A DNA stretch of 64,000 nucleotides, from positions 186,001 to 250,000 of the forward strand of contig NZ_JADOTZ010000001.1 in NCBI RefSeq assembly GCF_015751895.1, read 5' to 3'. Source of the DNA: Zhihengliuella flava (GTDB taxonomy: Bacteria > Actinomycetota > Actinomycetes > Actinomycetales > Micrococcaceae). A program made the position numbers and the translations under genes. The notes beneath the pieces are model-generated. The model did no database searches. It saw only the letters and a list, made by a program, of their open reading frames with translations, and was not told the origin of the DNA. Below, piece after piece: positions 17,961-26,966 of this stretch. How positions within the stretch are numbered: the first letter of the stretch is position 1; each line of letters starts with the position of its first letter.

Positions 17961-18551
17961 TTATGTGCCTCCCAGTGAGGAATGTTCGCGGCGATACGCG
18001 CCGACAATTTTCTCGGCATTCTCGGCAGCGCTGCCGGTTCGGACGTCAATCAAATGTCGGGCGGTCCCACGATACAGCGGCTCGCGCTCGCCCATAATTC
18101 GCTGCCACTTGTCCACGGGCGACTCCGCGCCAGGTTCTGTCAGCAGGGGCCGATTACGCTCGCGTTCGATGCGTGGGGCCACGGTGTCGAGGTCAATATT
18201 GAGGTAGACCGTGAAGCGTCCGTGCAGTAGCCGCCGGTTTTCGGCGGTGACGACGGCTCCGCCTCCGGTGGCCACCACTCCCCCGTGCATATCGGCCGTG
18301 TCCAAGGCGAGGTGCAACGCCTCCGTCTCGATGCGCCGGAATTCACTTTCTCCCTGGTCACGAAAAATGTCCGCAATGGGACCGTGGTGCGTGACAATCA
18401 ACGCATCGGTGTCGATAAAGGGCACCCCGAGCAGCCGGGCCACCGCCCGCCCCAGCGTGGTCTTACCGGAGGCCATGGGTCCGATGAGGCACAGGACCGG
18501 GGCGGTGGAGGAACTGGGGCGACGCGGCGGGATATCAGAGGGGTCCGTCAC
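17961..18551 (-). CDS. aroK: Shikimate kinase
   Basis: 196 residues, slightly longer than the common 170 because of an N-terminal proline/serine-rich stretch of about 18 residues. Phosphorylates shikimate at the 3-hydroxyl. Walker A is GPMASGKTTLG; substrate residues appear in PFIDTDALI, SEFRRIE and VVATGGGAVV; the lid region is ERNRPLL. GTG 18551 is the start; 15 bases separate it from aroC. The gene order aroC-aroK-aroB is the common bacterial arrangement. Confidence 0.95.
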   Translation of the reverse strand: MTDPSDIPPRRPSSSTAPVLCLIGPMASGKTTLGRAVARLLGVPFIDTDALIVTHHGPIADIFRDQGESEFRRIETEALHLALDTADMHGGVVATGGGAVVTAENRRLLHGRFTVYLNIDLDTVAPRIERERNRPLLTEPGAESPVDKWQRIMGEREPLYRGTARHLIDVRTGSAAENAEKIVGAYRREHSSLGGT

Positions 18552-18566
18552 GTGGCGGATCCCTGC

Positions 18567-19763
18567 CTAGGAACCCGACGCGAGCGACTCGGGGATCGCT
18601 GCGAGGTACTGCTCAAGATTGCGCTGTGTCTCGGCCACCGAATCGCCACCGAACTTCTCGAGGACGGCTTCGGCCAGAACCAGAGCCACCATGGCCTCAG
18701 CGACGACGCCCGCGGCAGGCACCGCGCACACGTCGGAGCGCTGATGGTGCGCCTTGGCCTCCTCACCCGAGGCAATGTCAATCGTCTGCAAGGCTCGGGG
18801 AACGGTGGCAATTGGTTTCATGGCGGCGCGGACGCGGAGCGGACCGCCGATGCTCATGCCACCCTCAATACCGCCAGCACGGTTGGTCCGGCGAACGGCC
18901 TCGCCGGCTTCGTTGCGCACGATCTCGTCGTGTGCAGCCGATCCGCGCCGAGCGGCCGTCAGGAAGCCGTCACCGACCTCAACGCCCTTGATGGCCTGGA
19001 TTCCCATGAGCGCCGCGGCGAGACGCGAGTCGAGCCGTCGATCCCAGTGAACGTAGGAACCGAGCCCAGGAGGCAAGTTGTACGCGATGACTTCAACCAC
19101 GCCGCCGAGGGTTTCGCCCTCCTTGTGCGCGGCGTCGACCTCGGCCACCATGGCGTCCGAGGTCTCGCGGTCGTGGCACCGTAGCGGGTCATTATCGAGC
19201 GCGACGACGTCGCTCGGAACGGGTAGAGCGCTCCCCTCGGCCACGGAAACCGTGCCGACGGCGGTGGTGTGGCTGACGAGGCCCACGCCCAGCTCTTTCA
19301 AGAATTGGGAGGCAGCGGTGCCGAGCGCGACGCGCGCGGCGGTTTCGCGCGCGCTGGCCCGCTCAAGAACGGGGCGTGCGTCGTCGAATCCGTACTTCTG
19401 CATACCGGTAAAGTCCGCGTGGCCCGGTCGCGGCCGGGTGAGCGGGGCATTGCGCGCGAGGCCGTCAAGTTCTTCGGCCGGGATGGGATCGGCGTTCATG
19501 ACCTTTTCCCACTTCGGCCATTCAGTGTTGCCAATTTCAATCGCAACGGGTCCGCCTTGCGTGCTGCCGTGCCGGACGCCGCCGACAAACGTCACCTCGT
19601 CCTGCTCAAATTTCATCCGAGCACCGCGCCCATACCCGAGTCGACGACGCGCCAAGGCAGACCGCACATCCTCCGTGGTCAGCGGCACGCCAGCCGGAAG
19701 GCCTTCAAGAATTCCAACGAGGGACGGTCCGTGAGACTCGCCCGCAGTCAACCAACGCAACAT
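18567..19763 (-). CDS. aroC: Chorismate synthase
   Basis: 398 residues. Makes chorismate from EPSP using reduced FMN without net redox. Signatures: [16 protein letters not shown] at the N-terminus, RPGHADFTG, the FMN-binding [15 protein letters not shown], and [19 protein letters not shown]. Length is normal. ATG 19763; 26 bases downstream of aroE. The other pathway enzymes (aroF/G, aroD/Q, aroA) are not in this window. Confidence 0.96.
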   Translation of the reverse strand: MLRWLTAGESHGPSLVGILEGLPAGVPLTTEDVRSALARRRLGYGRGARMKFEQDEVTFVGGVRHGSTQGGPVAIEIGNTEWPKWEKVMNADPIPAEELDGLARNAPLTRPRPGHADFTGMQKYGFDDARPVLERASARETAARVALGTAASQFLKELGVGLVSHTTAVGTVSVAEGSALPVPSDVVALDNDPLRCHDRETSDAMVAEVDAAHKEGETLGGVVEVIAYNLPPGLGSYVHWDRRLDSRLAAALMGIQAIKGVEVGDGFLTAARRGSAAHDEIVRNEAGEAVRRTNRAGGIEGGMSIGGPLRVRAAMKPIATVPRALQTIDIASGEEAKAHHQRSDVCAVPAAGVVAEAMVALVLAEAVLEKFGGDSVAETQRNLEQYLAAIPESLASGS

Positions 19764-19789
19764 GGCATCAATCTTGCCACGGATACCCG

Positions 19790-20653
19790 TTAGAACAGGC
19801 GACGAGGCAGTCCGACGGCGTCACACATCACGTTTGTGACTGCTTCACGATCTGTCGCATCAGCCCGAGCGAACAGGAGGGCCTGCTCCACGGCTTGATA
19901 CACCAGCATGGCGAGCCCATCAACGACTGTTCCACCTGCTGAGGCCCAGTCGCGGGCCAATTGGCTCGGCCATGGATCGTAGGCCACATCGAGCAGCGGC
20001 GTACCGGGCCGCACACCGGCAGTCGAGAGGGGGCCGGCCCACGCGTCCGCAGCGTGGGGAGGCAGGGTGGATACGACGGCGTCATAGTCGCTGGCGCGCT
20101 CGAGGGCATCGTCGATTCCCAGGGCCTCACAGTCCATGCCCAGACGGTCCGCCAACGCCCGCGCCTCGGTGGCGCGGGCGGTATTGCGCACCACGACATC
20201 GAGCTGCGCAAAGCCGAGTTGGGCCGCAGCTGCGACGGTGGCCGCGGCCGTGCCTCCGCCTCCCAGCACCGCCAGCCGGTTGCGCGGGGCGTCGGCGCCG
20301 AGCTGGAGCGCGCCAATGATTCCATCAACGTCGGTGTTCTCGCCGCGCAGCGACACGCGACCGTGCTCGCGCTCCACGATGATCGTGTTGAGCACCCCGA
20401 GGCTGGCCACCCGTTCGGACACCACGTCCATGTGCGGAACGAGTGCTGCCTTCAACGGCATGGTGCAAGAGAGCCCTCGCCAGCCCGGTTCAGTCCGCAA
20501 CCGCTGAGCGAGCGATGCGGCGTCCTCCTCAGGAACCTCCAGCCTGGTGTAGTCAATCTCCACGCCAAGCGCAGCGTATGCAGCACCATGCAGCAGGGGG
20601 GACTGCGAGTGGCTAATCGGAAAGCCGGCGACCGCGGCTCGTTGCAATGTCAT
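19790..20653 (-). CDS. aroE: Shikimate dehydrogenase
   Basis: 287 residues. Reduces 3-dehydroshikimate to shikimate with NADPH. Substrate site: [14 protein letters not shown]; catalytic lysine in [13 protein letters not shown] (the family usually has NVTxPxK, so the leading residues differ); aspartate in [10 protein letters not shown]; Rossmann loop [12 protein letters not shown]. The start ATG 20653 overlaps the mltG stop codon (ATGA), so translation is coupled; a TTG codon directly before it is not needed. Lies at the head of the aro cluster. Confidence 0.92.
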   Translation of the reverse strand: MTLQRAAVAGFPISHSQSPLLHGAAYAALGVEIDYTRLEVPEEDAASLAQRLRTEPGWRGLSCTMPLKAALVPHMDVVSERVASLGVLNTIIVEREHGRVSLRGENTDVDGIIGALQLGADAPRNRLAVLGGGGTAAATVAAAAQLGFAQLDVVVRNTARATEARALADRLGMDCEALGIDDALERASDYDAVVSTLPPHAADAWAGPLSTAGVRPGTPLLDVAYDPWPSQLARDWASAGGTVVDGLAMLVYQAVEQALLFARADATDREAVTNVMCDAVGLPRRLF

Positions 20654-22062
20654 CAACCGCAGACCTCGGGGTTGGCGGCGCAGTAGTCCCGGTACTCCTG
20701 CTGGTTCTGTTGATGCTCAGCATAATTATCCGTGAACTTGGTCTCGCCGGTCGCGATGTTGACGGTGACCCAGTAGTAGTAGTCGTTCTCATCCGGATTC
20801 GCGGCCGCGGAAATGGCCGCCTGCCCCGGGGAACCGATCGGCGTCGGTGGCAGCCCGGCGTGTGTGTAGGTGTTGTAGAGATTCGACTCGTCGGCCTTTT
20901 CCTCGGCCGTGAACTCGAGCGAGTACCGGTCTAGGCCGTACACGACGGCGGAATCGACCTGGAGGAACCCCCCGGTCTCCCGGTTGTTCGGATCGAGGCG
21001 ATTCTCGATGGCTCCCGCCACCGTCGGATAATCGTTCTGACGCGACTCGGCCTGAACGATGCTCGCGATCTTGAGGGTGCGGTAGGCCTCGTCGGCGTCC
21101 GTGATTCCCTCGTCCGCGAGCACCTCATTCGTGGCATCGACGAGCATTTGCAGGATGTCTTCGGCGTTCGAATCGACGTCGAACCGGTACTCACCTGGGT
21201 GCAGGAAGCCTTCAAGGTTGTCGAGGTCCGCGCTCAGGCCAAAAGTATCAGGCTGCACAGCGAGTTGCTCCAGCTCGGACAGGCTGATACCCGTGGCATC
21301 GGAAATGTTGCTCAGCACGGCTCCGAGGCGGGCATTGGCTTGGATGGCTACGTAGTGCACGGGAGAATTCGCTTGGCCCAGAAGGCCCTCCACCGCTTCG
21401 CTGGCCGGGATTTTGGTCTGTAGCTCGTACTCCCCCGGGTGGATCTCTGTATTTTCCGCATCCGAGGCGGCGAGAGCCTCCAAGAAGGCGTCCTGGGACG
21501 CGACGACGCCGTCCGCCACCAATTCCGACCCCACGCGATTGGGGCCCCAGCCAGACTCCACGATAAAGGTCACATTACCCTCGCCGGGCCCCGCGAAGTC
21601 CTCGGGCTCGGCATTGAGGAGATTGTTGATGAAGAGACCAACAGACGTGGCGGCCAGCACGAACACGGTGAAGACGGAAAGCATGACGATGTTGCGACGC
21701 CGGCGCCGCCGGCGGCGCGCTGCCAAACCCTCTTGCAGACGGTGTTCGCGGTCGGCATCGGCGGCAGGGACATCCCCGGGAGGAAGCTGAGCCCGATCAG
21801 GTTCAGCTTCTGCCTCAACGGCCGCGTCTCCGGCTGCCACGGACGATGGCGATTCGACGTCTTCAGCCGACGCTAGGTTGGCGCCGGACTCTTCCCGCCC
21901 GGACGGGGACGAGTCGTCCGTATCGGCTACCTCATAGGGGGCCGTTGGTTCTAAACGTCGTCGACCACTGCGCAAGCGACGGAAGGGGGCGCCTGCCCCC
22001 GAGTCCTCCTGCGCGGAGGGCTCGGCCCGCCGCCGCCGGCGGCTCTGGTCATTCTCGTTCAC
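20653..22062 (-). CDS. mltG: Endolytic murein transglycosylase MltG
   Basis: 469 residues. Single-pass membrane lytic transglycosylase thought to release nascent glycan strands and terminate chain growth. The first 110 or so residues are cytoplasmic, charged and low-complexity; a run of arginines (RRRRRRN) at about 115-122 precedes one membrane helix (IVMLSVFTVFVLAATSVGL). The YceG domain follows outside the membrane, with the catalytic glutamate in SIVQAESRQNDYP and the family signature HAGLPPTPIGSPGQAAI. GTG 22062 start, 14 bases after ruvX. The order alaS-ruvX-mltG-aroE is typical of Actinobacteria. Confidence 0.93.
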   Translation of the reverse strand: MNENDQSRRRRRAEPSAQEDSGAGAPFRRLRSGRRRLEPTAPYEVADTDDSSPSGREESGANLASAEDVESPSSVAAGDAAVEAEAEPDRAQLPPGDVPAADADREHRLQEGLAARRRRRRRRNIVMLSVFTVFVLAATSVGLFINNLLNAEPEDFAGPGEGNVTFIVESGWGPNRVGSELVADGVVASQDAFLEALAASDAENTEIHPGEYELQTKIPASEAVEGLLGQANSPVHYVAIQANARLGAVLSNISDATGISLSELEQLAVQPDTFGLSADLDNLEGFLHPGEYRFDVDSNAEDILQMLVDATNEVLADEGITDADEAYRTLKIASIVQAESRQNDYPTVAGAIENRLDPNNRETGGFLQVDSAVVYGLDRYSLEFTAEEKADESNLYNTYTHAGLPPTPIGSPGQAAISAAANPDENDYYYWVTVNIATGETKFTDNYAEHQQNQQEYRDYCAANPEVCG

Positions 22063-22076
22063 TGGTGTTGAACCCT

Positions 22077-22580
22077 TCAGTGTTCCTCAGTCGACTGCCG
22101 TGCGGGCCGGTCAACGGCGGACCCTGCGGGCCCGCGGAGTGTCTTCTCCATTTCAAGCGCTTGCTGAAGAATAGCAACTGCGGCGACCTGATCCACGATT
22201 TTTCGATGAGATCGCCCCTCGACCCCGGCTGCGTGGAGATCACGATGGGCCGAGACAGTGGTCAGCCGCTCGTCGATCAACCGCACGTCGACCACCACAC
22301 GTTCCGAGGCGAGATCCTGTGCGAGGGCGATGGCGAAGGATTCCGCCATGAGGGTGGACTCGGTGTGGTTACCGCGCAAAGAGCGCGGCAGGCCGACGTA
22401 AACGGTGCCTACGTTGTTCTCGACGATGAATCTGACCAGAACGCGCAAGTCAGAGTTCTTTTTCGGGTCTCGTTTCAGTGTCTTCCAGGGCGAGGCCAGC
22501 AGCCCGTCGGGGTCGCTAAAAGCGACCCCGACGCGGACTTGGCCGACGTCGATCCCCAGGCGCGGAAGACGATCTGTCAT
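22077..22580 (-). CDS. ruvX: RuvX/YqgF family putative Holliday junction resolvase (pre-16S rRNA nuclease)
   Basis: 167 residues. RNase H-fold nuclease; in E. coli the family matures the 16S rRNA 5' end, in other bacteria a Holliday-junction role is proposed. Seen: LGIDVGQVRVGVAFSD with the first aspartate, VGLPRSLRGN, and VRLIDERLTTVSA with acidic residues, then VDQVAAVAILQ with the last aspartate. ATG 22580 is four bases after the alaS stop codon; an in-frame extension to 22673 would overlap alaS and is rejected. Confidence 0.92.
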   Translation of the reverse strand: MTDRLPRLGIDVGQVRVGVAFSDPDGLLASPWKTLKRDPKKNSDLRVLVRFIVENNVGTVYVGLPRSLRGNHTESTLMAESFAIALAQDLASERVVVDVRLIDERLTTVSAHRDLHAAGVEGRSHRKIVDQVAAVAILQQALEMEKTLRGPAGSAVDRPARQSTEEH

Positions 22581-22584
22581 GGAG

Positions 22585-25278
22585 CTAGGCGATCTCCTGT
22601 ACCGCAGCCGTGATGGCGGCGAGTGCCGGCCCGCACTGGGCCGGATCCTGACCGCCACCCTGCGCGACGTCATCTTTACCGCCGCCCCCGCCGCCGAGGA
22701 TCTGGGCGGCGATCTTCACCAGGGCGCCCGCCTTGACCCCGGCCTGACGCGCAGCCTCGTTGGTGGCGACGAGCACGAGCGGTCGGTTCTTCGACACTCC
22801 CGTCAGTGCCACAGCGGCGGCGTCGGAGCCCAGACGCCCGCGCAGGTCCAAGGCGAGCGAGCGCAGGTCGTCGGCCGAGGAAATCTCGCCAGCGTCGTGG
22901 GCCACCAGACGCACGCGCCCGACGTCGCGGGCCTGAGCCATCAGAGTTGCAGCCTGCGCCGCCAACTGTTCCCGACGCAAGCGCTCAATTTCCTTCTCTG
23001 CACTGCGCAATTTGGCGACGGTGGCCTGGATCCGCTCCCCCAACTCGCTGGTGGGTACTCGAAACATTTCGGACAGATCCGCCACGAGTGCGCGCTCAGC
23101 AGCGCCATGGCGGAACGCTTCCATGCCCACCAGGGCCTCCACTCGCCGGTTGCCGGAGCCGACGGACTGCTCGCCGAGCAGGGTGAGGGAACCAATCTGA
23201 CTCGTGGAGCCGACGTGCGTACCACCGCAGAGTTCGCGTGAGAAGGCTCCGTCCATTTCCACCATGCGCACGGTATTGCCGTACTTCTCACCAAAGAGGC
23301 TCATGGCGCCGAGCGCCTTAGCTTCGTCGAGTGCCATGGTGCGAGTCAGCACCTCGTGATTATCGCGAATTTTGAGGTTCGCCAGCTCCTCGACCTCGGC
23401 GCGCGCCGCGGAAGACAGCGCATCGGCCCACGTGAAGTCGAAGCGTAGGTAACCGGCCTTGTTGAAGGAACCCGACTGCACGGCGTCGTCGCCGAGGATT
23501 TCATGAAGTGCCGCATGGACGAGGTGGGTCGCCGAATGAGCCTGCTCGCCCGAAAGCCGGCGCTGGGTGTCGACCTGCGTCCTGACGGTTGCGGAGGCCG
23601 GAAGCTCGCCTTCGCGGACCACCGCCCGGTGGACATTGAGCCCCCGAATGGGAGCCTGTACGTCCAAGACTTCGACGACGAATCCGTCTCCGGTGATCAG
23701 CCCGACGTCGCCAGCTTGGCCACCCGCCTCGGCGTAGAAGGGCGTCTCGTCGAGGACGAGCTCGATTTCCTGCCCCTGTTCGGCTACATCCACCAGGGAA
23801 CCACCGCTGACGATGCCGCGGATTGGCGATTCACCGCTGAGGGTGTCGTAGCCGGTGAACCGCACATCCCCAGCGCTGTGGAGCTGGGAAAACACGGTGA
23901 GGTCGGCGTGTCCGGCCTTCTTGGCACGGGCATCTTGCTGTGCCCGCTGGCGCTGTTCGCTCATGAGTTCTCGGAACGAGGCCTCGTCCACGGAGAGGCC
24001 GGCCTCGCCGGCGATCTCGAGCGTCAAGTCGATGGGAAAGCCATAGGTATCGTGCAACTGGAAGGCGACGTCACCCGAGAGGCTTCCGCTGTCACGGCGC
24101 GCTTCAGTGAGGGCCTCCTCCAGTCGGGTGGTCCCGGCCGCGATGGTGCGAAGGAACGCGCGCTCTTCAGCGTAGGCGACGCGGGAAATCCGCTCGAAGT
24201 CCGCTTCGACCTCCGGGTAGACGCCCTTCATGGCGTCTCGTGACACGGGAAGCAACTCTGGGAAGACGGGGGTCTCGACGCCCATGATGCGCAAGGCGCG
24301 CACGACGCGACGAATGAGACGGCGCAGAACGTACCCGCGGCCCTCATTGCCGGGGCTCACGCCGTCGGAGATCAACATCAGAGAACTCCGGACGTGATCT
24401 GCAATCATGCGCAGGCGGACATCGTTGGCGTGATTGGGGTCCTGAGGATCCTCGGTGGAGGTGTACTCCACGCGAGCCAGTTCGGCCGCTTTGTCCAAGA
24501 CGGGCCGCACCTGATCCGTCTCGTACATGTTCTCGACGCCCTGCAGAATCATCGCCAGACGCTCGAGGCCCAGGCCGGTGTCGATGTTCTTCTTCGGCAA
24601 TTCACCGGCGACGTCGAAGTCGACCTTTGAACGGACCGCAGAGAGCCGGAACTGCATGAACACCAGGTTCCAGATCTCGATGAAACGCGTCTCGTCGACC
24701 GCCGGGCCACCGTCCTGACCGTAGGCCGGACCGCGGTCGTAGTAAATCTCCGAGCAGGGGCCGCCCGGTCCCGGCTGCCCGGTATTCCAGTAGTTGTCCG
24801 CCTTGCCCGTGCCTTGCACGCGCTCGCGCGGTAGGCCGACCACGTCTTCCCAAATCCGGCGAGCCTCGTCGTCTCGCTCATCGCCGTCCTCATAGACCGT
24901 GACCCACAGACGGTCAGGATCGAGGCCAAATCCGCCCTCGCCCTGCGGAGTGGTCAAAAGTGCCCAGGCCCACGGAATGACCTCCGCCTTGAAGTAATCG
25001 CCGAAAGAGAAATTCCCGGCCATTTGGAAGAACGTGCCGTGACGGGCCGTCTGGCCGACCTCCTCAATATCCGCCGTGCGGATGCACTTCTGGATACTGA
25101 CGGCGCGGTCGTACGGGGCTTCCTGCTGCGCGGTGAAGTAGGGAATGAACGGAACCATTCCGGCTACGGTGAAGAGCAGCGAAGGATCCGGTGAAACGAG
25201 CGAGGCACTCGGGACAGGGGTGTGGCCGCGTTCGCTGAAGAAGGTGGTCCACGTACGGGCGATGTCCTGCGACTTCAT
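22585..25278 (-). CDS. alaS: Alanine--tRNA ligase
   Basis: 897 residues, full length. Charges tRNA-Ala. The class II catalytic core is at the N-terminus (TWTTFFSERGHTPVPSAS; FTVAGMVPF; NFSFGDYFK). The editing domain holds the zinc ligands HSATH and CGGTHV. The C-terminal domain contains coiled coil (ATVAKLRSAEKEIERLRREQ) and the glycine-rich GGGGGGKDDVAQGGG, characteristic of AlaRS. ATG 25278. Followed tightly by ruvX. I see no T-box or other leader signature upstream. Confidence 0.97.
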   Translation of the reverse strand: MKSQDIARTWTTFFSERGHTPVPSASLVSPDPSLLFTVAGMVPFIPYFTAQQEAPYDRAVSIQKCIRTADIEEVGQTARHGTFFQMAGNFSFGDYFKAEVIPWAWALLTTPQGEGGFGLDPDRLWVTVYEDGDERDDEARRIWEDVVGLPRERVQGTGKADNYWNTGQPGPGGPCSEIYYDRGPAYGQDGGPAVDETRFIEIWNLVFMQFRLSAVRSKVDFDVAGELPKKNIDTGLGLERLAMILQGVENMYETDQVRPVLDKAAELARVEYTSTEDPQDPNHANDVRLRMIADHVRSSLMLISDGVSPGNEGRGYVLRRLIRRVVRALRIMGVETPVFPELLPVSRDAMKGVYPEVEADFERISRVAYAEERAFLRTIAAGTTRLEEALTEARRDSGSLSGDVAFQLHDTYGFPIDLTLEIAGEAGLSVDEASFRELMSEQRQRAQQDARAKKAGHADLTVFSQLHSAGDVRFTGYDTLSGESPIRGIVSGGSLVDVAEQGQEIELVLDETPFYAEAGGQAGDVGLITGDGFVVEVLDVQAPIRGLNVHRAVVREGELPASATVRTQVDTQRRLSGEQAHSATHLVHAALHEILGDDAVQSGSFNKAGYLRFDFTWADALSSAARAEVEELANLKIRDNHEVLTRTMALDEAKALGAMSLFGEKYGNTVRMVEMDGAFSRELCGGTHVGSTSQIGSLTLLGEQSVGSGNRRVEALVGMEAFRHGAAERALVADLSEMFRVPTSELGERIQATVAKLRSAEKEIERLRREQLAAQAATLMAQARDVGRVRLVAHDAGEISSADDLRSLALDLRGRLGSDAAAVALTGVSKNRPLVLVATNEAARQAGVKAGALVKIAAQILGGGGGGKDDVAQGGGQDPAQCGPALAAITAAVQEIA

Positions 25279-25316
25279 AGTCGTTGTCTAGTTCCCTTCG
25301 GGTGCGGGTCTGAACG

Positions 25317-25577
25317 TTAGTTTTCTCGACTGGCCGCGTGGCGGCCGGCCGAGCCAGAATCGGTGGGATCGAGTCCTAGGGAAGCGCGCAGTTCGGCTTC
25401 CTTGGACGTCATGCCGTGACGGAAGGCGGCGAGGGTGGCTGCCGCCTCATCGCCCAGGCGCCCCACGGCACGATTGAGGCCTGCAGGGGACGCCATGTCC
25501 TTGGCCTCGCTCAGCTTGCGGTAGGCCAGAGCGCCGACGCCGATGCCGATGCCGACCCAGAAGATTTTCTTAAGCAT
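25317..25577 (-). CDS. Small membrane-anchored protein of unknown function
   Basis: 86 residues. An N-terminal hydrophobic, glycine-rich helix (MLKKIFWVGIGIGVGALAY) is followed by an amphipathic/charged region rich in alanine and glutamate. It resembles small proteins found between the DUF948 gene and alaS in related Actinobacteria. No function is known. ATG 25577. Lies 21 bases after the DUF948 gene and 38 bases before alaS, so it belongs to the same minus-strand unit. Confidence 0.7.
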   Translation of the reverse strand: MLKKIFWVGIGIGVGALAYRKLSEAKDMASPAGLNRAVGRLGDEAAATLAAFRHGMTSKEAELRASLGLDPTDSGSAGRHAASREN

Positions 25578-25598
25578 GATCTAGTCCTTCCCGCAGAC

Positions 25599-25955
25599 TT
25601 ACCGGCTACGGCGGGCCCGGGTCGCCGGCTTATTGAGCGCCGACCGGACGCCTTCACTGAAGGCGGCGACCTTAATGAGCGGCCGGCCCACCACGGAGGC
25701 AACCAGTGACGTGATCGCCGTGAGATTCGCCGAAGCGTCGGAGACATTGGTGGTGATGCCGTCGACCTTGGTGATCTGCTGATTGGTCGAGGCCACGGTC
25801 GTGGTGATCTCGTCCAAGGTTGAGCGGGAGTCTCGGATAAATTCTGTCAGCTGGTCGAAGGACCTGCCGAGTTTGACGATGGGCACCGCCAGCAGCCCGA
25901 CGAGAACGACGAACGCCAGTGCGGCGATCAATCCGGCGATATCAGACCAAGACAT
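25599..25955 (-). CDS. DUF948 family membrane protein
   Basis: 118 residues. One N-terminal membrane helix (LIAALAFVVLVGLLAVPIV) followed by a coiled-coil-like region with repeated serine/threonine/isoleucine heptads (DEITTTVASTNQQITKVDGI), then a second apolar segment (ITSLVASVVGRPLIK) and a basic tail. This is the DUF948 layout (a family of general-stress-like membrane proteins). ATG 25955 is preceded by AAGGAGCAGTAC, a strong ribosome-binding site, and is preferred over the in-frame ATG at 26000. Function unknown. Confidence 0.8.
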   Translation of the reverse strand: MSWSDIAGLIAALAFVVLVGLLAVPIVKLGRSFDQLTEFIRDSRSTLDEITTTVASTNQQITKVDGITTNVSDASANLTAITSLVASVVGRPLIKVAAFSEGVRSALNKPATRARRSR

Positions 25956-26140
25956 GTACTGCTCCTTGTGGGCCTCGTCCATGGTGCGCGGGCGCGGCAC
26001 CGGTATCCAACCCTACCTAACGTTGGCTCCACGAGGTGTCGAGAGACTCTGCGGAGGATCACGTGCTGCGCTTAACGCGGAAACGGGGCCCGCAGCTGAT
26101 GCGCCACGAGCCCCGTTTGCGTCTTTCGTCGAGCTGAAAG

Positions 26141-26158
26141 AACCCCGCGAGAGGGGTT
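26141..26158 (-). terminator. Intrinsic terminator of rpsD
   Basis: On the minus strand, right at the rpsD stop codon, AACCCC and GGGGTT pair around a six-base loop and are followed by CTTTC. It is short but properly placed. A second inverted repeat (nine pairs, 26081-26089 with 26110-26118) lies further downstream and may back it up. Confidence 0.6.
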
Positions 26159-26784
26159 TAGCGTGCGTAGTACTCGACGACCAGGTTTTCCTCGCAGGTC
26201 ACCGGAACCTCAGAGCGCTTCGGGCGGCGCACCAGCTTCACCTGCAGCGACTCGAGCTTGACGTCCAGGTAGCCCGGAACGGCCGGCAGGACGTCGCGGT
26301 GGGCGCCGGCGGCGGCCAGCTGGAACGGGACCATGGTCTCGGAACGCTCGTGAACGGCGATCGTCTGACCCTCGGAAACGCGGAACGACGGGCGATCGAC
26401 GCGCTTGCCGTCCACGGTGATGTGACGGTGCACGACCAGCTGACGGGCCTGGGCGATCGTCCGGGCCAGGCCGGAACGCAGCACCAAGGCGTCAAGACGC
26501 ATCTCGAGCAGCTCAATCAGGTTCTCACCGGTCAGGCCGGAAGTGCGGCGAGCTTCCTCAAAGACGCGGGTCATCTGCGCCTCGCGGATGCCGTACTGGG
26601 CGCGAAGACGCTGCTTCTCGCGCAGACGCACTGCGTAGTCGGAATCCTGCTTCTTGCGGGCGCGTCCATGCTGGCCGGGGCCGTACGGACGACGCTCCAT
26701 GTACTTCTCTGCCTTGGGGGTCAGAGCGAGGCCGAGGGCACGCGAAATGCGAACCTTGCGGCGGGCACGGGTGTTGTTAGCCAC
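26158..26784 (-). CDS. rpsD: 30S ribosomal protein S4
   Basis: 208 residues. Primary 16S rRNA-binding protein that nucleates 30S assembly. Family features: YGPGQHGRARKKQDSDYAVR, LREKQRLRAQYGI, and the S4 RNA-binding domain from about residue 97 (RLDALVLRSGLARTIAQAR, HRHITVDGKRVDRPS). GTG 26784 has AGGAG six bases upstream and is preferred over the upstream in-frame ATG, which would add HSSRRKESRSH. No zinc-binding cysteines are present near the N-terminus, so this is the C- form. It is encoded alone, not in the alpha operon. Confidence 0.96.
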   Translation of the reverse strand: MANNTRARRKVRISRALGLALTPKAEKYMERRPYGPGQHGRARKKQDSDYAVRLREKQRLRAQYGIREAQMTRVFEEARRTSGLTGENLIELLEMRLDALVLRSGLARTIAQARQLVVHRHITVDGKRVDRPSFRVSEGQTIAVHERSETMVPFQLAAAGAHRDVLPAVPGYLDVKLESLQVKLVRRPKRSEVPVTCEENLVVEYYAR

Positions 26785-26966
26785 GTGACTCCTACTTTCT
26801 TTACGGCGGCTGCTGTGCATGGCTGGCCTCCGGTATGGAGAGTGTCGGGGAGCCGCTCCCCGTGTTCCTGCAGCGCGCTGGCCCGGTCGGTGCCGCGGGA
26901 CGATTCCCGGGCATCACCAAACAGCGGCTTGCCAGCCAACCATCAATGCTAACACGAGGGGTGTCG
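26785..26966 (-). promoter_or_regulatory. Leader/intergenic region upstream of rpsD
   Basis: 182 bases between the rarA stop codon and the rpsD start. It must contain the rpsD promoter and 5' leader. A compact perfect hairpin (GGGGAGC with GCTCCCC, 26847-26861) lies in the middle. S4 autoregulates through its mRNA in several bacteria, so the leader may be a target, but I see no match to a known S4-binding structure. Confidence 0.3.
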
